This document shows, in pieces, positions 8,340-17,418 of a DNA stretch of 64,000 nt. The notes beneath the pieces are model-generated. The model ran no database searches. It saw only the letters and a program-made list of their open reading frames with translations, and had not been told where the DNA came from. How positions within the stretch are numbered: the stretch's first letter is position 1; every line of letters starts with the position of its first letter. The position numbers were made by a program, and so were the translations under genes. Origin of the DNA: Clostridium_X cadaveris (GTDB lineage: Bacteria > Bacillota > Clostridia > Clostridiales > Clostridiaceae); assembly GCF_039521325.1 (NCBI RefSeq), contig NZ_BAAACD010000033.1; one strand, given 5' to 3'.

Positions 8340-9740
8340 ATGCCAGCTAATGTAGGTAAGGTAATACAAATAATAGGACCAGTTATAGATATAAAATTCC
8401 AATCAGAATGTCTTCCAAATATACTAAATGCAATAGAAATAGATTTAGAAGATGGAAGAAAAATAATAGCAGAAGTTGAACAGCACGTTGGTGACGATAT
8501 AATAAGAGCTATAGCAATGGAAGCTACAGAAGGATTAAAAAGAGGGATGTCAGCAGTAGATACTGGAAAGCCAATATCAGTACCTGTTGGAGACGAAGTG
8601 CTTGGAAGATTATTTAATGTTTTAGGAAATCCTATAGATGGAAAAGAAGAGTTTAAAACTCCTGAAAAAGCAGCTATTCATAGAAAAGCTCCATCTTTTG
8701 AAGAACAGGCAGTATCTCCAGAAATGTTTGAAACTGGAATAAAAGTAATAGATCTTATAGCTCCATACCAAAAAGGTGGAAAGATAGGTTTATTTGGTGG
8801 TGCAGGTGTAGGAAAAACTGTACTTATTCAAGAACTTATAAACAATATAGCTAAGGAACATGGTGGATTATCTGTTTTTACAGGAGTAGGAGAAAGAACT
8901 AGAGAAGGAAATGACCTTTATAATGAAATGAAAGAGTCAGGTGTTTTAGATAAAACAGCTTTAGTATTTGGACAAATGAATGAGCCGCCAGGAGCGAGAA
9001 TGAGAGTTGCTCTTACAGGGCTTACTATGTCTGAATATTTCAGAGACAAGGGTCAAGATGTACTTTTATTTATAGATAATATATTTAGATTTATACAAGC
9101 AGGTTCAGAAGTATCAGCTCTTCTTGGAAGAATACCAAGTGCTGTTGGATATCAGCCAACACTTGCTACAGAAATGGGAGCTCTTCAAGAAAGAATAACA
9201 TCAACAACAAATGGATCAATAACATCTGTTCAGGCTGTTTATGTTCCAGCGGATGACTTAACAGACCCGGCCCCAGCGACAACTTTTGCTCACTTAGATG
9301 CAACAACAGTTTTATCTAGATCAATAGTTGAGCTTGGAATATACCCAGCTGTTGATCCTCTAGAGTCATCTTCAAGAATGCTTGACCCAAGAGTAGTTGG
9401 AGAAGAGCATTATGAAGTAGCTACAAAGGTTAAGCATATACTTGAAAGATATAAAGAACTTCAAGATATAATAGCTATATTAGGAGTAGATGAACTTGCT
9501 GATGAAGACAAAATTATAGTATCAAGAGCTAGAAAGATACAAAGATTTTTATCACAGCCATTTACAGTAGCAGAACAATTCACAGGAATGAAAGGTAAAT
9601 TTGTACCTATAAAAGAAACTATAAGAGGTTTTAAAGGAATATTAGAAGGAAAATATGATGATATTCCTGAATCAGCATTTTTATTTGCAGGAACCATAGA
9701 TGAAGTAGTAGAAAAAGCTAAGACTCTTATGGAACAGTAA
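8340..9740 (+). CDS. atpD: ATP synthase F1 subunit beta
   Basis: Catalytic subunit, 466 residues. Walker A GGAGVGKT is at residues 153-160, followed by the catalytic glutamate in GVGERTREGND, Walker B VLLFIDNIFRF, and the family signature around PAVDPLESSSR. AGGAGG precedes the ATG. All catalytic elements are intact. Confidence 0.98.
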   Translation: MPANVGKVIQIIGPVIDIKFQSECLPNILNAIEIDLEDGRKIIAEVEQHVGDDIIRAIAMEATEGLKRGMSAVDTGKPISVPVGDEVLGRLFNVLGNPIDGKEEFKTPEKAAIHRKAPSFEEQAVSPEMFETGIKVIDLIAPYQKGGKIGLFGGAGVGKTVLIQELINNIAKEHGGLSVFTGVGERTREGNDLYNEMKESGVLDKTALVFGQMNEPPGARMRVALTGLTMSEYFRDKGQDVLLFIDNIFRFIQAGSEVSALLGRIPSAVGYQPTLATEMGALQERITSTTNGSITSVQAVYVPADDLTDPAPATTFAHLDATTVLSRSIVELGIYPAVDPLESSSRMLDPRVVGEEHYEVATKVKHILERYKELQDIIAILGVDELADEDKIIVSRARKIQRFLSQPFTVAEQFTGMKGKFVPIKETIRGFKGILEGKYDDIPESAFLFAGTIDEVVEKAKTLMEQ

Positions 9741-9754
9741 GGATGTGATTAGAG

Positions 9755-10159
9755 GTGCAAGGAACATTTAAGTTAACTATATTGACGCCCTTAAAGACAC
9801 TATATAGAGGAACAGTTGTAAAACTTAATTTAAAAAATGAAAAAGGAAGCTTTCAAGTCCTTCACAATCACATACCAATGATAAGTGAGATAGAAACTAA
9901 TATAACAGAGTTTCAAACAGAAGATGGAGATATAAAAAGATTATTTACATCATTGGGAATGGTAAGGATCGAGAAAAATAAAGTTACTCTACTATGTGAA
10001 AGCGGAGAATGGTCTGAAAATATAGATTTTGAGAGAGCGGAATCAGCAAAGAAGAGAGCAGAAGAAAGACTAAATAGGAAAAATGAATCTGGAATAGATA
10101 TAAAACGAGCTGAAGCTGCTCTTTTAAGAGCTGTAACAAGGCTTGATTTAAGAAGTTAG
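9755..10159 (+). CDS. atpC: ATP synthase F1 subunit epsilon
   Basis: The epsilon subunit couples the gamma shaft to the c-ring and can inhibit ATP hydrolysis through its C-terminal helices. The 134-residue protein has the N-terminal beta-sandwich (LTPLKTLYRGTV, LHNHIPMIS) and a C-terminal helical pair rich in Arg, Glu and Ala. It starts with GTG (9755-9757), since no in-frame ATG is suitably placed; AAGG lies 12 nt upstream. It is the last gene of the operon, followed by a strong terminator. Confidence 0.95.
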   Translation: MQGTFKLTILTPLKTLYRGTVVKLNLKNEKGSFQVLHNHIPMISEIETNITEFQTEDGDIKRLFTSLGMVRIEKNKVTLLCESGEWSENIDFERAESAKKRAEERLNRKNESGIDIKRAEAALLRAVTRLDLRS

Positions 10160-10188
10160 AAGTTAAAATCTAACTTCTTATTTTTTTG
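10150..10188 (+). terminator. Terminator of the atp operon
   Basis: AAGAAGTTAGA pairs perfectly with TCTAACTTCTT around an 8-nt loop and is followed by ATTTTTTTT. The stem begins within the last codons of atpC. Confidence 0.9.
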
Positions 10189-10293
10189 TAACAAATTGCA
10201 TTGAATGAAATATATTAATAGTATATTGATTCAGATGATTTTATAAAAGAAGGTAGCAGTGTACTTTAAGACATTTTAGAGTTAAAGTAATTA

Positions 10294-10341
10294 CCCATCT
10301 TTGTGTATATTATTCAAAAATATGTTAATAATTAGGATGGG
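10294..10341 (+). promoter_or_regulatory. Possible ribosome-site-covering hairpin before the ywmB-like gene
   Basis: CCCATC (10294-10299) can pair with GATGGG (10336-10341), with an inner pairing of ATTATT (10309-10314) with AATAAT (10327-10332). The 3' arm abuts the GGAGGGG ribosome site of the next gene, so folding could limit its translation. Inferred from complementarity only. Confidence 0.35.
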
Positions 10342-10351
10342 AGGGGACAAG

Positions 10352-10963
10352 ATGAGAAATAAATTTATGCTGATTACGTTCTTAATTTTTACTCTTTTTT
10401 CTATGCCAAAAACCGAAGAAGATTTTATAAACAGTGCAATTAAAAGTGTTGACGGAACTGTAATAGAAAATGGATCAAGGATAGAAATTAGAAATGCAGG
10501 AGATTTTAATAAAAATGAATTAGATGATGTTTTAGCAAAGTATGATGAAAATAAAGTAAGAATTTCAATTGATGAAGAAGCGTTGGAATTAGAAGGTAGA
10601 GTTATCATAAATACAACATCTAAGGATAATAGTTTTTCACTTAATAATTTAAATAAAGACATATTAAAACAAGTTACGAGAGAAGATAGAAATATAAAAG
10701 TTTTTAGTTATGTGAAAGCACAACTTAAAGATGAGGATTTAGAGCTCTATAAAAATAATTTAGAAAAATATTTAATAAACACAGGAGGAAAGAACATAGA
10801 GTTTAGTTCAATTGATTCTGGAGTAACAGGGATAGCTTCGGCTAAGATAGGAAACTCTAAGGAGTTAAACAATACTTTTTTTAATATTAATTTTGCGATA
10901 GTGAAATATACTTCAGGAACATATATAATTGTTGGTACTCCAATAATTACATGTGCTTATTAA
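10352..10963 (+). CDS. YwmB-like secreted protein
   Basis: A 203-residue protein with a short hydrophobic N-terminus (MRNKFMLITFLIFTLFS) that looks like a signal peptide or anchor, and no recognisable catalytic motif. In Bacillus and clostridia the gene between atpC and murA is ywmB, of unknown function; position and length match, but I see only weak sequence signature. The start at 10352 is chosen because GGAGGGG lies 6 nt upstream; an in-frame ATG at 10301 has no ribosome site. It ends 20 bp before murA, so the two are likely cotranscribed. Confidence 0.65.
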   Translation: MRNKFMLITFLIFTLFSMPKTEEDFINSAIKSVDGTVIENGSRIEIRNAGDFNKNELDDVLAKYDENKVRISIDEEALELEGRVIINTTSKDNSFSLNNLNKDILKQVTREDRNIKVFSYVKAQLKDEDLELYKNNLEKYLINTGGKNIEFSSIDSGVTGIASAKIGNSKELNNTFFNINFAIVKYTSGTYIIVGTPIITCAY

Positions 10964-10983
10964 CAATTTTTTTGGAGGATACT

Positions 10984-12243
10984 ATGGAAAAGATTATAAT
11001 AAAAGGTGGATGTAAACTAAGTGGAGAAATTAATTTAAGTGCTGCTAAAAATGCTGTACTTCCAATTATAGCGGCAAGCATACTTCCAAGTGATACGTGT
11101 ATTATTGAAGGTGCACCTATGCTGGAAGATGTAAGTGTTTTATGCGATGTCCTTAAAAGTTTAAATGCAGATGTAGTTATAAATAAAGAGCTCGAAGAAA
11201 TAAGTATAGATTCAAAAAATATTTTCAATACTGATGCAAATAGCGAGCTTATAAGAAAGATGAGAGCATCATTTTTAATAATGGGGCCAATGCTTTCACG
11301 TTTTGGACATTTTAGAGTTTCTCTTCCAGGAGGTTGCAACATAGGTTCAAGGCCTATAGATCTTCATCTTAAAGGATTTAAAGCCTTAGGTGCTGATATA
11401 TATATGGACCATGGTTTTGTAGAAGCTAAAGCGGATAAGCTTGTTGGAAGTGAAATATATTTAGACTTTCCATCAGTAGGAGCGACAGAAAATATAATGA
11501 TGGCAGCTGTACTAGCAGAGGGAGAGACAATACTTGAAAACTCAGCAGAAGAGCCAGAAATAAAAGATTTGGCAAATTACCTTATATCAATGGGTGCAGA
11601 TATTGAAGGTGCTGGCACAGATACCATTAGAATTAGAGGAGTAAAAAAATTAAAAGGAACAAAATATAGACCTATTTTTGATAGAATAGAAGCAGGAACT
11701 TTTATGATAGCAGGAGCTATTACTAACAGCTGCATAACTATAAATGGAGCGGAAGAAGAATATCTACGCCCTGTAATAGCTAAACTTACAGAGTGTGGAG
11801 TAAATATGGATATAAATGAAAAATCTATCACTATAAAGGGCTATAATGAATTAAAGGCTATAGATATAAAAACTATGCCATATCCAGGATTTCCAACAGA
11901 TATGCAGGCTCAAATGATAGCTTTACTATGTTTAACACCAGGTACAAGTATAGTTACAGAGACTGTATTTGAAAATAGATTTATGCATGCTGCAGAACTT
12001 AAGAGAATGGGAGCTAATATAAAAATAGATGGTAGATCTGCAATAATAGAAGGAGTTCCTAAAATAACAGGGTCAGAGGTAAATGCAACAGACCTTAGAG
12101 CGGGAGCTGCTCTCGTATTAGCTGGTCTTGCAGCAGAAGGTGTAACTGAAATAGGAGATATATATCATATAGATAGAGGATATGTAAGAATAGAGGAAAA
12201 ACTTAAGGGTTTAGGAGCAAATATAGAAAGAATTAATAAATGA
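10984..12243 (+). CDS. murA: UDP-N-acetylglucosamine 1-carboxyvinyltransferase
   Basis: First committed step of peptidoglycan synthesis: transfers enolpyruvate from PEP to UDP-GlcNAc. The 419-residue length is normal. The active-site Cys118 in LPGGCNIGSRP is present, so the enzyme would be expected to be fosfomycin-sensitive. Two inverted alpha/beta domains are apparent, with the C-terminal signature ATDLRAGAALVLAGL. The start at 10984 is supported by TTGGAGGAT 5-6 nt upstream; the longer in-frame start at 10951 would overlap the previous gene. Confidence 0.97.
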   Translation: MEKIIIKGGCKLSGEINLSAAKNAVLPIIAASILPSDTCIIEGAPMLEDVSVLCDVLKSLNADVVINKELEEISIDSKNIFNTDANSELIRKMRASFLIMGPMLSRFGHFRVSLPGGCNIGSRPIDLHLKGFKALGADIYMDHGFVEAKADKLVGSEIYLDFPSVGATENIMMAAVLAEGETILENSAEEPEIKDLANYLISMGADIEGAGTDTIRIRGVKKLKGTKYRPIFDRIEAGTFMIAGAITNSCITINGAEEEYLRPVIAKLTECGVNMDINEKSITIKGYNELKAIDIKTMPYPGFPTDMQAQMIALLCLTPGTSIVTETVFENRFMHAAELKRMGANIKIDGRSAIIEGVPKITGSEVNATDLRAGAALVLAGLAAEGVTEIGDIYHIDRGYVRIEEKLKGLGANIERINK

Positions 12244-12254
12244 TTTGTATAAAG

Positions 12255-12303
12255 AGTTTGTTTAATCTTATAAATAATTTAAGATTAAACAAACTTATTT
12301 TTT
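12255..12303 (+). terminator. Terminator after murA
   Basis: A perfect 15-bp stem, AGTTTGTTTAATCTT with AAGATTAAACAAACT, is followed by TATTTTTT. Confidence 0.9.
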
Positions 12304-12366
12304 ATCATAAATTCTCCTAAAGATTAATAAAATTATATATACTCAATATCTAAGAGGGGGAAGCAG

Positions 12367-13416
12367 ATGAAAAATAGAATACTTGTTTTAAAACTTAGAG
12401 ATATACTTATAGTATCTATATTGCTATTATCTTTTATTATTGGATTACCATTACTTCTTTTAAAAGATAAAGATGGAAAAGTAAATCAAACTGATGAATC
12501 CGAAAAAGCTACAATTTCGATTGAAAATGATTCTCATATAGTTAATACTGATGAAGTAAAAAAATTATATAAGTCTATGATAAAGGTATATAAAACTAAA
12601 GAAAATAAAGTTGTAGAATTGCCTATCGAAGAGTACATAAAGGGAGTTGTAGCATCTGAAATGCCTGCTAACTTTGAAGAAGAGGCTTTAAAATCACAAG
12701 CAGTAGCTGCAAGAACTTATACATTATCTAAGCTGCTTCATAAGTGCAGTAACGCTAAAGGAGCTGATTTATGCGATACTACTCACTGTCAGGTATATAC
12801 AGACAAAGATAAGCGTATAGAAAGCTGGGGGAAGGCTCATGGAAGTGAATATTGGGATAAAATAAGTAAAGCTGTAGATGAAACTCAAGGTGAAACTTTG
12901 TTTTACAACGATGGTTTAGTACTTAGGGCTCAGTACTTTGCTATAAGTGGAGGGAGAACAGAAAATATAGAAGATGTTTTTGGAAGTGAAGAACCATATC
13001 TAAAATCTGTTTCCAGTGAAGGAGAAGAGATTGCAGGCAAATACAAAACTACTGTAGAGATGAGCATAAATGATTTTATAAATAAGGTAAACAGTGCTTA
13101 TCCGAAAGCAAAACTTACCTCAAAGGGAATTTCATCTGTAAAAATAATAAGCAGGACTGAAGGGGGAAGCGTCAAAAGTATGTCAGTTGGATCAGAGGAA
13201 ACAAGTGGTAAAAACTTTAGAAAAGCTTTGGGATTGAACTCGGCTAATTTTAATATAAAGTTTGACAGTAAAAAAGTATATATAGAATGTAGGGGATACG
13301 GCCATGGTGTTGGGATGAGTCAGTGGGGAGCAAATGTAATGGCTAAGGAAGGAAAAAATTACAAAGATATATTGACTCATTACTATAGTGGGGTAGATAT
13401 AGTAAAAATTGAATAG
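12367..13416 (+). CDS. spoIID: Stage II sporulation protein D, peptidoglycan lytic transglycosylase
   Basis: SpoIID is made in the mother cell and, with SpoIIP and SpoIIM, thins septal peptidoglycan to drive engulfment. The 349-residue protein has an N-terminal membrane anchor (about residues 14-35), then the SpoIID domain with SEMPANFEEEALKSQAVAAR containing the catalytic glutamate, a Cys pair region (KGADLCDTTHCQVY), and the C-terminal GYGHGVGMSQWGA. An AGAGGGGG ribosome site precedes the ATG. The order murA-spoIID-spoIIQ is that of B. subtilis. A sigma-E promoter is expected, but I could not place one with confidence. Confidence 0.97.
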   Translation: MKNRILVLKLRDILIVSILLLSFIIGLPLLLLKDKDGKVNQTDESEKATISIENDSHIVNTDEVKKLYKSMIKVYKTKENKVVELPIEEYIKGVVASEMPANFEEEALKSQAVAARTYTLSKLLHKCSNAKGADLCDTTHCQVYTDKDKRIESWGKAHGSEYWDKISKAVDETQGETLFYNDGLVLRAQYFAISGGRTENIEDVFGSEEPYLKSVSSEGEEIAGKYKTTVEMSINDFINKVNSAYPKAKLTSKGISSVKIISRTEGGSVKSMSVGSEETSGKNFRKALGLNSANFNIKFDSKKVYIECRGYGHGVGMSQWGANVMAKEGKNYKDILTHYYSGVDIVKIE

Positions 13417-13430
13417 ATGCTTGAATAATT

Positions 13431-13462
13431 AAGGTATGACGAAAGTTGTACCTTTTTTTTAT
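13431..13462 (+). terminator. Terminator after spoIID
   Basis: AAGGTATGAC and GTTGTACCTT pair (with G-U pairs) around a GAAA tetraloop, followed by eight T residues. Confidence 0.85.
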
Positions 13463-13601
13463 TTTTCGATAAGTAATTTAAAAACAAAAGGAGTAGGAGA
13501 AAAATATTTAAAGAAAAATGTAGAAAAAAATCTTATAAAACTTGGCTTTTATGTGAATTAAATTCTATAAGTGGGCAAAAATGATGAATGGAGGTGTTCA
13601 T

Positions 13602-14354
13602 ATGGACAAAAATTCACAGGACAAATCATCTAAATTTTTTAAGAAGGAGGGTTTCTACGTAGTATTATTTGTATGTTTATGCATTATCGCTGTGGCCACA
13701 GCTTTTGGCATTAGAAATGCAAGAATAGCTAAGAAGCCAGTAGCTACAGATGTTAGTAGTATAAATTCAGAAGATAAAAATGTAGCGTCATTAGATATAG
13801 ATGACACAAAAGAAACTATTAACAATGCCACAGAAGCGAAAAATGATAAATCTACAAAGAATTCAGCTGTTGCTGATAGCGAAAAAGAAAACAAGTCTGC
13901 TGCTGTAGCAAATACTAATACAGGAAAATTTATTAATCCTGTTGATGGAACTCTTGTAAAGACTTTTTCTAACGAAACTCAATATTGTGAAACTTTAGGC
14001 ACATGGAGAACTCACTTTGGAATAGATATCAAAGCAGATCTAGGAAAAACAGTTAAGGCTGTTCAAGAAGGTGTAGTTACTAAAGTTGCTAATGACAACA
14101 CTGAATATGGTCAGTATGTTGAAATAAAGCATCCTAATGGATTAGTAACTAGATATGGAAACTTAGATACAAAGGTTTCTGTCAAAGTAAATGCCAAGGT
14201 TAAGCAAGGAGATGCTATTGGCACAGTAGGAAAGACTTCTGGAAATTACTCCAATGAGAAATATGGATCACATCTTCATTTCCAAGTTCTAAAAGATGGA
14301 AAAGATGTAGACCCTGCTAAATATGTTTCATATAAAGAAACAGCAACTAAATAA
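13602..14354 (+). CDS. spoIIQ: SpoIIQ-like forespore M23 (LytM) protein
   Basis: SpoIIQ is a forespore membrane protein that links across the intermembrane space to SpoIIIAH during engulfment. The 250-residue protein has a transmembrane anchor at about residues 17-37, a Lys/Glu/Ala-rich linker, and a C-terminal M23 domain. The M23 zinc ligands are all present: His138 and Asp142 in HFGID, and His224 and His226 in SHLHF. B. subtilis SpoIIQ has lost this set, whereas several clostridial proteins keep it, so endopeptidase activity is possible. The start at 13602 follows GGAGGTG by 5 nt; an ATG at 13581 lacks a ribosome site. Confidence 0.92.
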   Translation: MDKNSQDKSSKFFKKEGFYVVLFVCLCIIAVATAFGIRNARIAKKPVATDVSSINSEDKNVASLDIDDTKETINNATEAKNDKSTKNSAVADSEKENKSAAVANTNTGKFINPVDGTLVKTFSNETQYCETLGTWRTHFGIDIKADLGKTVKAVQEGVVTKVANDNTEYGQYVEIKHPNGLVTRYGNLDTKVSVKVNAKVKQGDAIGTVGKTSGNYSNEKYGSHLHFQVLKDGKDVDPAKYVSYKETATK

Positions 14355-14359
14355 AAGAC

Positions 14360-14393
14360 ATTCTCCAGAATAAATAAATTTATTCTGGAGAAT
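14360..14393. terminator. Hairpin after spoIIQ
   Basis: A perfect 15-bp stem, ATTCTCCAGAATAAA with TTTATTCTGGAGAAT, around a 4-nt loop. The downstream bases are AAATTTC rather than a T run, so termination may be partial. Confidence 0.65.
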
Positions 14394-14436
14394 AAATTTC
14401 ATTAAAAATAAAGAGAGCAATTAGGGAGGTAGTATT

Positions 14437-14691
14437 TTGAAAGACTACATTGAAGAAAGAGTTTTAGAGGTTGCTCAATATATAATAGATTCAAAGGCAA
14501 CCATAAGAAAAACTGCAAAAGCTTTTGGGGTAAGCAAAAGTACAATACACAAGGATATGACAGAAAGGCTTCCAAAAATAAATCCTGTTATAGCCAAAGA
14601 AGCTAAAGAGATATTAGAACTTAATAAAGCAGAGCGTCATATAAGAGGCGGAAAAGCCACAAAATTAAAATACAAAGCTATTGAAGGATAA
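14437..14691 (+). CDS. spoIIID: Sporulation transcription regulator SpoIIID
   Basis: An 84-residue DNA-binding protein with a helix-turn-helix (IRKTAKAFGVSKSTIHKDM, about residues 23-41) and a basic C-terminal tail, as in B. subtilis SpoIIID. It acts in the mother cell, activating or repressing sigma-E and sigma-K genes. Translation starts at TTG (14437-14439), with GGGAGGT 6 nt upstream. The neighbouring mbl gene downstream is the conserved partner. Confidence 0.96.
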   Translation: MKDYIEERVLEVAQYIIDSKATIRKTAKAFGVSKSTIHKDMTERLPKINPVIAKEAKEILELNKAERHIRGGKATKLKYKAIEG

Positions 14692-14773
14692 AGTCATTAA
14701 ATGTATAATTATAATGATAAAATTAAAAAGATGATGTAATTTTTAGATAATTTGTATTTAGGAGTGAAATAAG

Positions 14774-15814
14774 ATGTGGTTTTGGAGTATGGGAGCTGAT
14801 ATGGGTATAGACCTAGGTACTGCTACAGTACTTGTGTTTATAAAAGGAAAAGGGGTAGTTTTAAATGAACCTTCAGTAGTAGCTTTAGATAAAAATAGTA
14901 ATAAAGTGTTGGCTGTTGGTGAAGACGCAAGAAAAATGATAGGAAGAACTCCAGGGAATATAGTGGCAGTAAGGCCTTTAAGAGATGGGGTTATATCTGA
15001 TTATGATACAACAGAAAAAATGCTGAAATATTTTATAAAGAAAGCTTGTGGCAAGAAGAGAATATCTGCTCCAAAGGTAATGGTATGTATACCAAGCAAA
15101 GCCACAGAAGTAGAAAAACGTGCTGTAAAAGATGCTGCAGTGCATGCTGGAGCAAAGAAAGTATTTTTGATAGAAGAGCCTTTAGCAGCTGCGATTGGAG
15201 CCGGAATGGATATAACTATTCCAAGTGGTAACATGGTAATAGATATAGGAGGCGGTACTACTGATATCGCAGTTATATCATTAGGTGGAATAGTTGTAAG
15301 AGATTCTTTAAAAGTGGCTGGGGACAAGTTTGATGAGGCTATAATGAAATATATAAGAAAGAAATATAAACTTATGATTGGTGAAAGAACAGCGGAGAAC
15401 ATTAAAATAGGTGTTGGATCTGCATGTTTAGATGTAGATGATGAAATAAAAACTATGGATATAAAAGGAAGAGATCTTGTTACAGGGCTTCCTAAAAATA
15501 TATCTATTTCATCAGAAGAAATGGTTGAAGCACTAGATGAATCTGTTAATTATATTGCAGAATGTGCCCATGCTGTACTAGAGAAGACTCCACCAGAATT
15601 AGCGGCTGATATAGCTGAAAAAGGAATACTAATGACTGGTGGAGGAGCTTTGCTAAATGGACTGGACAAGCTATTATCTAAAATAACTCATGTTCCTGTA
15701 ACTATAGCAGAGTCATCTGTAGAATGTGTTGCAGAAGGAACGGGTAAGGTTTTAGAGTACATAGACAAAATAGATGTAACGTTAAATGATGGAGAAGTTG
15801 CATTAATAGATTAG
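14774..15814 (+). CDS. mbl: Rod shape-determining actin homologue (Mbl/MreB family)
   Basis: A cytoplasmic actin-like ATPase that guides lateral wall synthesis. The 346 residues include the phosphate-1 loop GIDLGTATV near residue 11, phosphate-2 DIGGGTTDIAVIS, and the adenosine motif LMTGGGALLNGL. It is called Mbl rather than MreB because it follows spoIIID and no mreC/mreD follow; sequence alone does not separate the paralogues. GGAG lies 9 nt before the ATG. Confidence 0.92.
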   Translation: MWFWSMGADMGIDLGTATVLVFIKGKGVVLNEPSVVALDKNSNKVLAVGEDARKMIGRTPGNIVAVRPLRDGVISDYDTTEKMLKYFIKKACGKKRISAPKVMVCIPSKATEVEKRAVKDAAVHAGAKKVFLIEEPLAAAIGAGMDITIPSGNMVIDIGGGTTDIAVISLGGIVVRDSLKVAGDKFDEAIMKYIRKKYKLMIGERTAENIKIGVGSACLDVDDEIKTMDIKGRDLVTGLPKNISISSEEMVEALDESVNYIAECAHAVLEKTPPELAADIAEKGILMTGGGALLNGLDKLLSKITHVPVTIAESSVECVAEGTGKVLEYIDKIDVTLNDGEVALID

Positions 15815-15844
15815 AAATTCATAATAAATATTATTTAAAAATAT

Positions 15845-15893
15845 AAAAAATCCTTTCATCAGTATAAAAGATTATGGTGAGAGGATTTTTTAT
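15845..15893. terminator. Bidirectional terminator between mbl and yyaC
   Basis: AAAAAATCCTTTCATC pairs with GGTGAGAGGATTTTTT (two G-U pairs), with a T tract on one side and an A tract on the other, serving the two convergent genes. Confidence 0.85.
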
Positions 15894-15922
15894 GACATTG
15901 AAGTTTAAAATGAATAGAGAAT

Positions 15923-16486
15923 TTAAATGAAGTTTCTTTCTATTGACTCTAGAGATATATCATTTTCAATATCTAAAGATAATACATGAAATAGAGATTG
16001 GACTATAACTCTAGCCATATCTATTATTAGGGAAAGTCTTATATTTCTGCTAGTAAAAAGTTCCGAATTATCACTGCTATCTACAATTCCAACTATAGAT
16101 ATATCTCCTACATCAGGAAGTACTTTTCCAACACCTTTTCCAGGATGAATGGCGTAATCTCTACAATGAAGTTGACCTATGGAATTTATATCTCCTAAGC
16201 AAGCATCTATAGCAAGAATATTGCCTTTAGGATGCTTGCTTTTTATATCATTCACATTTTTTTCTAAGTTAAGAGCGTGTATAGGATGATGGATAGTACC
16301 ATATACATCTAATGGAAAGCCTTTATGATTGAGCAATGACCCAACTAGTGGACCAAGACAATCACCTATGCATCTATCAGTACCTATACATATTATTATA
16401 GTATCTTTATTGACGTATTTCTTTAAAAAAAATGCCATATCATAATATGCCATTTCATCTTTATAATTGACTTTTATTTTGTTCAA
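15923..16486 (-). CDS. yyaC: YyaC-family (DUF1256) putative sporulation protease
   Basis: A 187-residue protein of the YyaC family, related to the germination protease GPR and restricted to spore formers. Visible features are the CIGTDRCIGDCLGPLVGS segment with its conserved aspartates, and NILAIDACLGD. Translation begins at TTG; AGGGAGG lies 9 nt upstream, and an ATG just upstream is out of frame. It is opposite in direction to its neighbours and shares a terminator with mbl. The substrate is not known to me. Confidence 0.88.
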   Translation of the reverse strand: MNKIKVNYKDEMAYYDMAFFLKKYVNKDTIIICIGTDRCIGDCLGPLVGSLLNHKGFPLDVYGTIHHPIHALNLEKNVNDIKSKHPKGNILAIDACLGDINSIGQLHCRDYAIHPGKGVGKVLPDVGDISIVGIVDSSDNSELFTSRNIRLSLIIDMARVIVQSLFHVLSLDIENDISLESIERNFI

Positions 16487-16605
16487 GCATCAGCACCTCC
16501 CTTGTAGTAATTTATATGAATAATATTTAAAGATTATTAGCCTATTGAATAAATTTTAAAGACTAAGTTAATTATTATAAATGTATTTGTTTATAAGGAG
16601 GCGTC

Positions 16606-17190
16606 ATGATGAATAAGAAATTATTATACTGCATTTTAATAATGTGTACTCTTATAACATCAGTAACTATTGTTTATATACTTTCATCTGATTTTATAAA
16701 TAATGACAAGGTAGAAGAAATTGTAGAGGTGAAAAATGAAACTCCTCAAGAAACTAAAAAAGAAGCCTTAAATCAAACTGCAGAAGCAGAGGGAAAAAAG
16801 CAAAGTGAAAAGAAGAATGAGGCTGATAAAATAGTAAAAGAGACGAAAAACAATGAAACAACAAAAGAATCTAAAGTACAGGAGTCTCCACAAAAAAATG
16901 TTGCTAGCACAAGTAAAAAAGAAGAAGCAAAATCTGTATTTAAAGTTAATGCAGGCACTATAGAAAAGAGTTTAAGTACAATGGACAAAGCAAAACTTTT
17001 ATTTATAGGAAGTAAGCTTTCCACAGTGGATGAAGGAAGGGTAAAGGATTATCTTTCCGACAATGATCGAGAAGAGGGCGTTAAGAAAGCATATAAACTG
17101 TTGAAACAGAGATTAGACGATGATGATATTAATAAGGTGAAAGAAATTTTGGAAAAATACATAAATATAGATGTAGTGGAGAATCAGTAA
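16606..17190 (+). CDS. Unknown single-pass membrane protein with charged linker
   Basis: I do not recognise this 194-residue protein. It has an N-terminal hydrophobic anchor (about residues 5-27), a long Lys/Glu/Thr/Ser-rich disordered linker (about 35-115), and a small C-terminal helical domain (about 120-190, LSTMDKAKLLFIGSKL and a Lys/Glu/Asp-rich end). GGAGG lies 4 nt before the ATG at 16606 and 7 nt before the ATG at 16609, so the second may be the true start. It is divergent from yyaC, and the anchor-linker-domain layout resembles that of extracytoplasmic sporulation proteins, but the function is open. Confidence 0.75.
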   Translation: MMNKKLLYCILIMCTLITSVTIVYILSSDFINNDKVEEIVEVKNETPQETKKEALNQTAEAEGKKQSEKKNEADKIVKETKNNETTKESKVQESPQKNVASTSKKEEAKSVFKVNAGTIEKSLSTMDKAKLLFIGSKLSTVDEGRVKDYLSDNDREEGVKKAYKLLKQRLDDDDINKVKEILEKYINIDVVENQ

Positions 17191-17300
17191 ATATTTTATT
17201 AATACATTATGTCGAAAATGATAATTGGATTATAATAGAGAATTTATGAGAATATATTAGAAAAAAAACTATAATTTCGTATAATAGCTTAAAATGATGT

Positions 17301-17329
17301 TTGAAATAAAGTCGATAAATTAGTATACT
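17301..17329 (+). promoter_or_regulatory. Promoter of the seven-gene tRNA cluster
   Basis: TTGAAA (17301-17306), 17 bp spacer, TATACT (17324-17329). Transcription would start near 17336, about 80 nt before the first tRNA. Confidence 0.75.
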
Positions 17330-17418
17330 AATCTTCGTCGGTAAGAACTGATTTAGTAAGAAGTTCTGAGATATAGGCTGAAGAATAAATTTAGTAATTA
17401 GTTTATTCTCAATAATGT

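Noticed and set aside
13550..13600. Sigma-F promoter before spoIIQ (GTGAA ... GGGCAAAAAT)
   Set aside because: The implied start would leave essentially no room before the ribosome site; the match is too weak to assert.
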